64,000 nt of DNA, from the NCBI GenBank assembly GCA_022828595.1, contig JAKGHH010000002.1, forward strand, positions 83,172,076-83,236,075. Reading direction: 5' to 3'. The notes beneath the pieces were generated by a model. It worked only from the letters and a program-made list of their open reading frames with translations. It was not told the origin of the DNA and ran no database searches. This document shows positions 21,281 to 32,000 of this stretch, piece after piece. A program made the translations under genes and the position numbers. Position 1 is the first letter of the stretch. Each line of letters opens with the position of its first letter. The stretch is from Nelumbo lutea. Lineage: Eukaryota; Streptophyta; Magnoliopsida; Proteales; Nelumbonaceae.

Positions 21281-21500
21281 TTTTCAGCCTGGCCCGGCCT
21301 GGAAATTCCAGGCTTGGGCCTGGGTTTTGTGTTTAGATCCGGCCCGGGCCCGGGCCCGCATCAGGCCTGCAAATTTTAGGGCCGGGCTAGGGCTTAATAC
21401 TTCAAGCCCGGTTCAGGCCCGACCCGACCCACATATATGTAGACTTACACATTTTGTGTATAATATATACATATGTATAAATGTTATTTTACATTATATG
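21281..21500. mobile_element. GC-rich hAT-like terminal fragment inserted in family B
   Basis: After 'agggttgtcaa' the AT-rich satellite gives way to a strikingly GC-rich patch with nested palindromes. GGCCCGGGCCCGGGCC at 21341-21356 is a perfect palindrome, and a foldback GCCTGGAA/TTCCAGGC lies around 21298-21314. GGGC/GCCC clusters continue to about 21432, followed by an AT-rich tail to about 21500. Start sequence and subterminal GGGCC repeats resemble ends of plant hAT elements. No transposase and no matching far-end inverted repeat were found, so this is a fragment or MITE-like piece. Confidence 0.45.
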
Positions 21501-22279
21501 GGGCTATCAATAGAATAGGTATCGTTGGGATTAAACCTTTCCATTGGTCGGGTTGCGTTTGGGCTGGGCTTTGCCTTTATATCAACAGAACTTATTCAAG
21601 CCCAAGTCTAAGCCCAGGCCAACCATCAAGCCCAGATTTTTTAGCCTGTGCCCGACCATAATATAAAGCTCGTATTGTGATAAGGAAATTGTTTCTCTCT
21701 CATTTTCTAATAATCTCTCTTACATATTTGTTGCTGAACATGTAACTATTTACAATGATGCCATTAATAAACCGCTAACTATTCTGTGTTATTTTCTTGT
21801 CTAAGTAAATTATTATCCATAGATTTTATTTATTTACTTAACTAAACTAATGATTTAATTTATGAACAAATTAATTATTTCTCTCTTTTTTACCGCTAGG
21901 GTTTTCTTATTTATTTGACCAAATTAATTAAATTATTATCCATGAGGATATTATTTTTTCTCTCTCTTTATTTATATTCTCTCTCTCTCTCTCTCCTTCT
22001 CCCTCCCCTCCCCGAGCCTAATATTTATAGCTCTCAATTGGATAGGTATCGGTTGGGATTAAACCTTTTTTATTGGTTGGGCCACGTTCAGACTGGGCTT
22101 TGCCTTTATATTGATAAATGAATCATAATTACAATTGAAATGATCGATAAAAAAAATGTCCCTTTTTGAGCCTGTGCCCGGCCATCATATAAAGCTCGGA
22201 TTGCGAAAAGGAAATTTTTATTCTTTGTTTATCTCTCATTTTCTAGTAATCTCTTTTTAATAAACATGTAACTATTTAC

Positions 22280-22526
22280 CCATCATACAAGGGAACCATT
22301 GGCCTAACCTCCCTCAATCGTGCAATCTCTCTCTCTCTAGGTGAGTTAGCTTGTTAATTTTGCCTCTATTCTAGAGCTTATCAGTTTTTTTAACTTTCCA
22401 ATATCCATATAGTGTGCTATATGTAACTAGCAGAAGTGGTTTCTGACCATAATTACTCACTCTATGTTAAAAATTGAGCCCAATGCTGGTTCTGTGAGTT
22501 AATAGCTGCTATCGAACCATATAATT
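22280..22526. other. Unclassified insert in family B
   Basis: Family B stops after 'taactatttac' and resumes in a CT-rich tract at about 22527. The 245 or so bp between are not similar to other parts of the window. It contains a CT tract ending in CTAG immediately followed by GTGAGT (about 22323-22347). This looks like a splice acceptor next to a donor but can be chance. No open frame is convincing. Confidence 0.45.
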
Positions 22527-25500
22527 TATTTCTCTCTCCCTCTCTCTCTCTCTCTCCCCCCAAATAATATTTATAGCTATCAATTGGATAGGTAACGGTT
22601 GGTCGGGCCACGTACGGGCAGGGCATTGCCTTTATATCAATAAAACTAATTCAAGCCGAAGTCTAAGCCCGGGCCAACCATCAGGCCTAGATTTTGAGCT
22701 TGTGCCCGACCATCATATAATGCTCGGATTGCGAATAGGAAATTTATTACTTTTGTTAAAAAATTATTTCTCTCTCTCTGTCCCCCTCTCTCTCTTCGAG
22801 TTAGATACAGGGTTGTCAATGGGTTGGGTTTAGATGTAGATAGCTTACCAAATTTTAGTAAATTCTTATCCCTAGATTTTTAGTTATTTACTTAACTAAA
22901 TTATTCAACTAATTAATGATTTAAATTTTGAACAAATTATTTCTCTTTCTCTCTCTCCTTATAAAATGAATTAGTTTTGGTGTCAGATAGGTTGTACATG
23001 TCTTGTCCCAATAATAACTGAAATTTTATTTCTTAAATTATTCATTTATTTGTTTTAGTAGTTTAAATAAATTACTCTCCATAAATTATTATTTATTTAA
23101 TTCAAGATATGACCAATATTTACGGTTGTCAATGGTTCGGCTTTGGTTATGGATTGCTTGGACTAGTCTTGCACCAATAATAAGTTAATATTTATTTATT
23201 TATTTTATTAAAGTCAATTATTGATTTATCTATTTACAAAATTAAGTAAATTATTATCCATAGGTTTCTATTTACTTAATTTACTGAATTCTTTAATTAA
23301 TTAATTAATCAATTATTATCCTAACAAATTATTTTTCTCTCTCCCCGGAACTTATATGTTTGGTCAAGTGTGGGATAGGCTATACCTATTCAGTCCCAAT
23401 AATAAATGAAACTTTATTTATTTATTTTACTAATTTCTCTCTTTTTTATTAAATTAAATTATTCATTTACTTATTTGACAAAATTAATTAAATTATTATC
23501 CATGAGGAAATTCTTTTTTCTCTCTTATTTTCTCTCCTAATTATTTATATATTTATGTTATTAAGTTAGAAATATTTATTGAATTTACTAAATTATTACT
23601 TTTATTAACAATTTCTCTCTCTCCCTATCCCTCCTCGAGTTAGATATTTAGGGTTGTTAATGGGTTGGGTTTAGATCTAGATAGCTTGGATATTTATTTA
23701 TTTTACCAAAATTTAGTAAATTATTATTTATTTACTTAACTAAATTATTCAACTAATTAATGATTTAAATTATGAGAAAATTATTTCTCTTTCTCTTTCC
23801 CTTTATAAAATGGAATTAGTTTTGGTGTCAGATAGGCTGTACATGTCTTGTCCCAATAATAACTGAAATTTTATTTCATTATTTTATTTGTTGCTGGGAC
23901 TAGTCTTGCACCAATATTTATTTATTTTATTAAATTTAATTATTGATTTATATATTTACAAAATTAAGTAAATTATTATCCATAGAAATTCACTTAATTT
24001 ACTGAATTCTTTAATTAATAAATTAATCAATTTTTCCCTCTCCCTGGAGCTTATATTTAGGGCAATCAATATGTTTGGTGAGGTGTAGGGGTCCTAGTAA
24101 TAAATGAAGTTTTATTTATTTATTTTACTAAACCAAATTAATAATTTCTTTATTTTAATAAATATAATAATTTTCCATTTATTTATTTGATTCAACCAAT
24201 TCCCAATAATAAATGAATCTCAACTTCTTTCATTAATATAAGTTACTGATTTATTTATTTTACAAAATTAAGTAAATTGTATTCATAGATTTGTATTTAT
24301 TTAATTTACTAACTAGTAATTTCTCTCTCTCTCTCTCTCTTCCCCCCCCCCCTGAGCCTAATATTTAGAGCTCTCAATTGGATAGGTATCGGTTGGAATT
24401 AAACCTTTTTTATTGGTTGGGCCATGTTTAGGCCGGGCTTTGCCTTTATATCAATAGAACTAATTCATGCCCAAGTCTAAGCTCGGGTCAACCATCAAGC
24501 CTAGATTTTGAGCCTGTGCCCGGCCATCATATAAATCTTGGATTGCGAAAAGGAAATTTTTATTCTTTCTTTTTCTCTCATTTTCTAGTAATCTCTTTTT
24601 AATAAACATGTAACTATTTACAATGATACCATTAATAAACAACTAACTATTCTCTCTTATTTTGTTGCCTAATTATATACTTATTTTAATAAGTTAAAAG
24701 ATTTTGTTGATTTAATTTACTAGATTATTTAATCATCTCCTTCTCTTTCTTACCACTTCATGTCCAATATTTAGGGTTTCCAATGGGTGGGGTAGCTTGG
24801 ACAATTCATTTATTTATGACAAAATTATTTATCTCTCATTTATTGGCCTAATAATTTAAATATTTTGATTTAGTAAGTTGAAATATCTCCTCGAGTGCAA
24901 TATTTAGGGTTACCAACGGGTTGGGTTTGGTTTAGATAGCTTGGATATTTATTTAATTATTTATTTTACTAAAATTAAATAAATTATTATCCATATTTTA
25001 TTTTTAGTTTATTAAATATTCAATTAGTTAACAATTTATTTTAGTAATAAATTATTTTTCTCTCTCTTCCTTAGCCTAATTTTTAGGGCTATCAACGGGT
25101 TAGGTTTACTATGGGATAGTTTGTACATGTTTCGTTCCAATAATAAATGAAAAATTCATTTATATATTTTACTAAATTAAATTATTCATTTATTTATTTT
25201 AATAAATGAAATAAATTATTATCCATATATTTTTATTTATTTAATTCAACTTGTGCCCATTATTTAGGGATGGTTTATCAAAGGGCCATTTTTGGTTCTA
25301 GATAGCTTGGATGAGTCCTACCTCAATAATAAATGTATATTTATTTTTTATTAAATTAAATTATTGATTAATTTATTTTATAAATTTGAGTAAATTACTA
25401 TCAATAGATTTCTATTTATTTAATTTACTAAATTATTCAAGCAATTAATAATTTATTTTACTAACATGTTATTTCTCTCTCTCTCTCTCTCTCTCTCTGA

Positions 25501-25619
25501 GCCAAATATTTAGGAAATAGGTTAGGTCTGGGTTGGGAGTAAACCTGTTCACAAACTGCCTTTATATCAATAGAACATTTTGAAGCCTAAGTTCGAGCCC
25601 GACTCGACCATCGAGCCTA

Positions 25620-25776
25620 GGATTTGGGATCTCCTACCAACAAGACACATTCCAACTCCCTACCAAAAGATCTAATATTGCACATCTCACCATGAAATGT
25701 CATATATGAAATTTTTGGTATTCGATTCTATTGCTGGGTGTTGGAATGTGTCATATTGGCAGGAGATCCAAACTCC
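25620..25776. mobile_element. MITE with ~37-bp terminal inverted repeats
   Basis: The left arm (25620-25656) and right arm (25740-25776) are inverted complements over about 37 bp with few mismatches; both contain GGATCTCCT/GATCTCCT-type and GACACATTCCAAC cores. The total is about 157 bp with a short non-repeat centre and no coding capacity. It interrupts a family B L block between 'gagcctag' and 'aggtctag', which may be a diverged 5-8 bp target duplication. Superfamily is undecided. Confidence 0.7.
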
Positions 25777-26531
25777 AGGTCTAGATCTTGAGCTCGAGCC
25801 TGGCCCTCAAATAACCCAAAGACTACGAGGAAATTTTTATTCCTTATTGCTATCTCATTGTCTCACCTAAATATTTACATTTTTATTTTATCAAGTAAAA
25901 AATTATTTATTTAATTTACTAAATTATTTAATTTTATTAACAAATTATTTCCCTCTCTCACTCCCTCCTTAAGCCCAATATTTACAATTGCCAACAGGTT
26001 GGGTTTGGTTCTAGATAGCTTGGATATTTATTTTACAAAAATTAAGAAAATTGATTTTATTTATTTACTTTATTAAATTATTCATTTAATTAATAATTTA
26101 TTTTACTAACAAATTCTCCATGAGCGTAATACTTGGGGCTATTAATTAATAAAACAAATTTTGTTTATTTGTTTTACTCAATTAAATTATTCATTTATTT
26201 ATTTTAACAAATTAAATATATTATTATCCATAAAATTTTATTTATTTAATTCAACATGCGCCCAATATTTAGGGTTGTCAATGTGTCAGGTTTGGTTCTA
26301 TATAGCTTGGACAAGTCTTGCCCCAACAATAAATGAATATTTATTTATTTCATTAAAATAAATTATTGATTCATTTATTTTATGAAATTAATAAATTACT
26401 ATTCATAGATTTCTATTTATTTTATTTATCAAGTTATTCACATAAGTAATAATTTTACTAACAAATTATTTCTCTCACTCCCCGAGCCTAATAATTAGGG
26501 ATGTTGGGATTAAATCTGTTCACGACCTGGA

Positions 26532-26666
26532 TCAAAAAAGGAACTGATTCAAGTTAATCCACTCTGGCGATGTAAACTTGAGCCCGACCATCAAGCCTGC
26601 ATCTTGAGCTTGAGCCCAACCTACATCCAAAGCCTAAAGAGCAACCATATTCTTTATTTCTCTCTC
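26532..26666. repeat. Mosaic A/B junction
   Basis: A short family A piece in - orientation (26532-26577) is embedded in a family B L block. B then continues (26578-26666, 'gagcccgaccatcaagcctg' and the 'tttctctctcattt' tail) before family A takes over for good. The embedded A piece nearly repeats 26693-26731, which lies about 153 bp further on. Confidence 0.7.
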
Positions 26667-27170
26667 ATTTCAAGTGCCAAACAGAACCTATAGGAACTTA
26701 TTCAAGTTAATCCACTCTAGCGATGTAAACTTCCTTGTGCAAAACCAACTAACCTAAGCTTCTAAGGATAAAAAAAGAAGTTTTCGTATTTCATAGCCAA
26801 ATATTTCAAAGCACTAACAATTTCATAATTAAAAAATTCTTCGAAACCCCTAATGAATAACACATTAAACTATTAGTTCCAAACTACAAACAACGATCAC
26901 TCTCAGCATCTTAAAACAATCCACCCAATAGAGTTTGTCAGAACAGAGCACTAACAAGAGCCAACACGGCCAACCCAAATTGGAACCAACACAACCATTT
27001 CACGTCGGCCAAAACTATCATTCCGTAACTGATAAAATAGAAGCATAGGAAGAAAAATCCTCTTTATTTAAAAAATCCAACCAAAGCTATCGATAGCATC
27101 CTAGAATGATGCCATCAAAGAAAACCGTAGATGAAATCAATCCAAACAAACCAAGACTATCCAAACCGTC
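26667..27170 (-). repeat. Family A partial monomer, inverted orientation
   Basis: This matches 6290-6770 and the other - orientation monomers ('gtgccaaac', 'ccttgtgc', 'taaaacaatccaccc', 'gatgccatcaaagaaaaccg'). It ends at about 27170 inside the 'gactatccaaaccg' segment, where gypsy polyprotein sequence starts. Confidence 0.8.
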
Positions 27171-27357
27171 TAATGGAGATCGAGGTGCTGACCAAATGAC
27201 TCAAGCTAATATTCCCAAATATTCTCAAGATCCTTTGCAAGGAATTAGTGGTCCAATGAATAGGGCAAGGACAAAGAGGATGAAAGAGGCTTTACACGGC
27301 TTAATCATGGATGTGCATGACAAAGGCTACAACTATGTAAAACGAGATCATCAATAA
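27171..27357 (+). pseudogene. C-terminal tail of gypsy polyprotein
   Basis: The open frame that begins in family A at 27106 enters retroelement sequence at about 27171 and carries GPMNRARTKRMKEALHGLI. This is the conserved basic tail found at the C-terminus of many plant Ty3/gypsy polyproteins. The last residues (about KGYNYVKRDHQ) are encoded by LTR sequence up to the stop at 27355-27357. The first 22 or so residues come from family A, so the ORF as a whole is a chance chimera around a real pol tail. Integrase and everything upstream are missing. Confidence 0.75.
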
Positions 27358-27597
27358 TATAGAGGTATTTTCAGCAAACTTAGATTTGCCTTCTTGTGTT
27401 CTTGGTAGAATACAATATCTTGACTTATCAAGAGAGTGATCAACTTCTGTGGCATCTTCAAGATTGGATTCTTTAAGGACTTAGTTTCCTTAAATTCTAA
27501 TCTGATCAACTACAACTTGTTTTCTAGCTTCTGCGTGTGCATAACAACTAGATTCAAGAGTTCCTAGAGCAGGTCGTCTAGTGGGTTCTTATCATCT
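27310..27597 (+). repeat. Partial 3' LTR (R-U5)
   Basis: From 'aactatgtaaaac' onwards it follows the inverse of 2233-1977 and the direct copy 2452-2664 with few changes. The TATA motif of the other copies is degraded here ('acaaaggc'). The distal U3 (about 160-190 bp) is absent. Confidence 0.75.
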
Positions 27598-30500
27598 TGT
27601 TTCAGCTGGGTCGACTTTAGCTTAGGTTAGAGTAGATAGATAAGGTCGATTTGGATAATCTTGGATTGTTTGGACTGATTTCAGCTATGTTTTTCTTTGA
27701 TGGCTTCCATCTAGCAAAGTCTCGATAGATTTTATTCGATTTATTAAATAAAATGGATTATTTCATCCTGGGCTTCTGTTATATCAATTACGGATTGACC
27801 GATTGGATTGACATTGCATGGTTATGTTGTTTCCAATTTGGGTTGGTCATGTTGGGTTTGGTTAATGCTCTGTTATTAACAGATTCTATTGGGTGGATTG
27901 TTTTAAGATGGTAATTGTAATAACAATTCATAGTTTGGCACTAATAATGTGTTATTCGTTAGGATTTCCGAAAACATTTCTGAATATGAAATGTAATATG
28001 AATATTTGTGGTTTTGAAATTCGAAAACCCCTTCTTTAATCTGTACAAGTCTATATGAGTTCGTTTGGCACAAGGATGTTTGCGTAGCCAGAGGGGATTA
28101 GTTTGAATCTGTTACTATAGATTCTGTTTGGCACTTATAAGACTGAATGAGGGGATTTAGCTCATGAAGATTGATATAATGGGTTGGAATAAGTTAAAAT
28201 AGAGACTTTAGGGGTGTAATACACTTGGTTCTTCTCAATTCATGTGATTATGACAAGTTATATCTCTGAGTTTTTATAGGTTGTTTATATGGGTTTGTTT
28301 GGATTCGTCGTTGTTTATTGCCTTTGTTTTGATTTGTGTAGGTCAAGTTTTACCGCTTTGATGCTTCTCTAAATATCTTGGTTTTGCTTAAATTAGAACA
28401 CTGAGATTATCCGGCTTGTGGTATAAGTTGTAATGGGTTGGTTTAAGATTGAATAGTGTGATTAGAGTTGTACTAGGATCAGTTCTTGTAGGTTAAACTG
28501 ATTAAGTGAATTTTCTTCTTTGGTTTATTTTAGATTGTTTAGATGGGACTATTTGGATTGATCTACGTTTATTGGTTTTATATTCCTATGAATTTGTCGG
28601 GTTTTATTTTATAAAAGAGTTGAGTTGATTTCCTACTTTATCTAGGTATGCCGACTTTGTTTATATTAGTAAGGGGAGTCTATTGTTCTAATAAGCTTTG
28701 TTAGTGGGTATAGATTTGATTGATGGTTGATTGGTTTTCCACGGCTTGGTGAGTTTTGGATAATGTGTAGTTGCTTCAACCTAGGTTTGGCTAAACTCCG
28801 TTTCACGGGATTTGAATGAATGTGTTCGATTCTCCTTAGTTATATATCCGATCTCTACCATATGGTTTTTTCTTAGTTGAGATGGATTCATTTCCATCAG
28901 GATTGGTTGGTTAGAAAGTGAATAATCTAAAATTGTCTGCATCTTCTTTCGGCAGGGTCGACATTAGCTTAGGTTTGACTAAATAGATTAGGTCGGTCTG
29001 GATAATCTTGGATAGTTTGGACTGATTTCAGCTACATTTTTCTATGATGGCTTCCTTCTGGCAAGGTCTCAATAGATTTTATTGGATTTGTTAATTATTT
29101 CATCCTTGGCTTCTGTTATATCGGTTACGGATTGACAGATTCGACCGACATTGCATTGTTATGTTGTTTCCAATTTGGGTTTGGCTAATGCTTTGTAGTA
29201 ACAGATTCTATTGGGTGGATTGTTTTAAGATGTTGAGTGTAATAACAATTCATAGCTAGAGGGGATTAGTTTGTGGCTTTTCTGATTATGAAGTGTGATG
29301 AATATTTGTGGCTTTGAAATTCGAAGACCTCTTCTTTAATCTTGACAAATCTAGACGAGTTCGTTTGGCAAAGGATGTTTACATAGCCAGAGGGGATTAT
29401 TTTGAATCTATTATTATATATTTAATTAGTTATTTATAAGTTTGAGTGAGGGCATTTAGCTTATGGATATTGATATAATGGGTTCGAATAAGTTAAAATA
29501 GAGACTTTAGGGGTGTATTACACTTGGTTCTTGTCAGTTGATGTTATTATGTCAAGTTATCTCTCCGAGTTTTTATAAGTTGTTTATATGGGTTTGTTTG
29601 GATTCATCATTGTTTATTGGCTTTGTTTTGATTTGTGTAGGTCAAGTTTAACGCTTTGATGGAATTGAGTTGATTTCCCAATTCTCTAAATATCTTGGTT
29701 TTGCTTAAATTAGAACAATGAGATTATCTGGCTTGTGGTATAAGTTATAATGGAATGGTTTAAGATTGAATAGTGTGATTGGAGTTGTAATAGGATCAGT
29801 TCTTGTTGGTTAAACTGATTAAGTCAGCTTTCAGTTTTGATTTGTTTTAGATTGTTTAGACATGTCTATTTGGATTGATCTACGTTTATTGGTTTTATAT
29901 TCCTGTGATTAGACCGGGTTTTATTTTATAAAAGAGTTGAGTTGATTTCCTAATTTATCTAGGTATGCCGAGTTTGGACTGATTTCAGCTACGTTTTTCT
30001 TTGATGGCTTCTTTTTGGCAAGGTCTTGATAGATTTTAATGGATTTATTAAATAAAGTGGATTATGTTGTTCCCAATTTGGGTTGGCCATGTTGGGTTTG
30101 GTTAATGCTCTGTAGTAACGGATTCTATTGGGTGGATTGTTTTAAGACGGTGAGTGTGATAACAATTCATAGTTTGGCACTAATAATGTGTTATTCGTTA
30201 GGATTTTCGAAGACTTTTCTGATTATGAAATGTGCTATGAATATTTGTGGTTTTGAAATTCGAAGACCTCTTCTTTAATCTTGACAAATCTAGATGAGGT
30301 CGTTTGGCACAAGGATGTTTACATAGCCAGAGGGGATTAGTTTTAATCTGTTACTATAGATTCAGTTTGTTACTTATAAGTCTGAGTGAGGGCATTTACC
30401 TTATGGAGATTGATATAATGGGTTCAAATAATTTAAAATAGAGACTTTAGGGGCATAACACATTTGGTTCTACTCAATTCATGTGATTATGGCAAGTTAT

Positions 30501-31411
30501 ATCTCCGAGTTTTTATAGGTTGTTTATATGGGTTTGTTTGGACTGATCGTTGTTTATTGCCTTTGTTTTGATTTGTGTAGGTCAACTTTAACGCTTTGAT
30601 GCTGCTCTAAATATCTTCGTTTTGCTTAAATTAGAATAGTGAGATTATCTGGCTTGTGGTATAAGTTGTAATGGGTTGGTTTAAGATTGAATAGTTTGAT
30701 TAGAGTTTTATTAGGATCAGTTCTTGTAGGTTAACTAAACTGATTAAGTGAATTTTTTTCTTTGATTTATTTTAGATTGTTTAGACGGGACTGTTTGGAT
30801 TGATCTACAACTTTGTCAGGTTTTATTTTATAAGAGTTGAGTTGATTTCCTACTTTATCTAGGTATGTCGTATTTGTTTATATTAGTAAGGGGAGTCTAT
30901 TGTTCTAATAAGCTTTGTTAGTGGGTATAGATTTGATTGATTGTTGATTGCTTTTCCATGACTTGGTGAGTTTTGGATAATGTGTAGTTGTTTCAACCTA
31001 GGTTTGGCTAGATTCTGTTTCACGGGGTTTGAATGAATGTGTTTGATTCTTCTTAGTTATTTATCCAATCTCTATCAGATGGTTTTTTTCTATGTTGTGT
31101 TGGATTCATCTACATCAGGATTGGTTGGTTAGAAAGTGAATAATCTAAAATTGTCTGCATCTTCTTTCGGCAGGGTCGACATTAGCTTAGGTTTGACTAA
31201 ATAGATTAGGTCGGTCTGGATAATCTTGGATAGTTTGGACTGATTTCAGCTACATTTTTCTATGATGGCTTCCTTCTGGCAAGGTCTCAATAGATTTTAT
31301 TGGATTTGTTAATTATTTCATCCTTGGCTTCTGTTATATCGGTTACGGATTGACAGATTCGACCAACATTGCAATGTTATGTTGTTCCCAATTTGGGTTG
31401 GCCATGTTGGG

Positions 31412-32000
31412 TTTGGTTAATGCTCTGTAGTAACGGATTCTATTGGGTGGATTGTTTTAAGACGGTGAGTGTGATAACAATTCATAGTTTGGCACTAATA
31501 ATGTGTTATTCGTTAGGATTTTCGAAGACTTTTCTGATTATGAAATGTGCTATGAATATTTGTGGTTTTGAAATTCGAAGACCTCTTCTTTAATCTTGAC
31601 AAATCTAGATGAGGTCGTTTGGCACAAGGATGTTTACATAGCCAGAGGGGATTAGTTTTAATCTGTTACTATAGATTCAGTTTGTTACTTATAAGTCTGA
31701 GTGAGGGCATTTACCTTATGGAGATTGATATAATGGGTTCGAATAATTTAAAATAGAGACATTAGGGGTGTAAGACACTTGGTTCTTGTCAGTTGATGTG
31801 ATTATGTCAAGTTATCTCCCCGAGTTTTTATAGGTTGTTTATATGGGTTTGTTTGGATTTGTCGTTGTTTATTGCCTTTGTTTTGATTTGTGTAGGTCAA
31901 GTTTAATGCTTTGATTGAGTTGAGTTGATTTCCCAGCTTCTCTAATTATCATTGTTTTGCTTAAATTATAACAGTGAGATTATCTGGCTTGTGGTATAAG
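31412..32000 (+). repeat. 589-bp block identical to 33841-34429
   Basis: Line-by-line comparison shows no difference between this block and 33841-34429, at an offset of 2429 bp (about two monomers). Flanking sequence differs. 31738-32000 and the matching part of the other copy are also close to 35498-35760. Confidence 0.8.

Larger units (their letters stand above)
20883..26531 (+). repeat. Decayed and rearranged family B blocks
   Basis: Blocks of the same L and S types as 13546-18595 continue in + orientation but with many indels, block losses and re-orderings, so no constant unit length is visible. L blocks are recognisable near 21520, 22020, 22570, 24360 and 25505. S blocks occur for example near 21055, 22800, 23640, 24895, 25075, 25975 and 26265. 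CT and C tracts separate the blocks (for example C11 at 24342-24352). Open frames at 21473, 21915, 24460 and 26161 fall inside these blocks and are spurious. Confidence 0.75.
27171..27597 (+). mobile_element. 3' end of a Ty3/gypsy element (pol tail plus partial LTR)
   Basis: A polyprotein C-terminus is followed directly by the R-U5 part of the same LTR family seen at 1977-2664. The LTR ends in TTATCA at 27591-27596 and family A in + orientation begins at once. The U3 region is mostly missing, so the pol tail meets the LTR close to the expected transcription start. Confidence 0.8.

Noticed and set aside
12915..26531. TTTAGGG motifs as interstitial telomeric repeats
   Set aside because: TTTAGGG occurs once per B block and never in tandem; the surrounding '...ttgtcaatgggt' is part of the block consensus. 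It is not telomeric DNA.
20883..26531. CRISPR-like regular spacing of short repeats
   Set aside because: Blocks are long, AT-rich, variable in spacing and clearly part of a plant satellite; there are no short identical repeats with unique spacers and no cas genes.
27106..27357. An 83-residue host gene
   Set aside because: Its first third is family A sequence and its end is LTR sequence. Only the middle is the known gypsy polyprotein tail.
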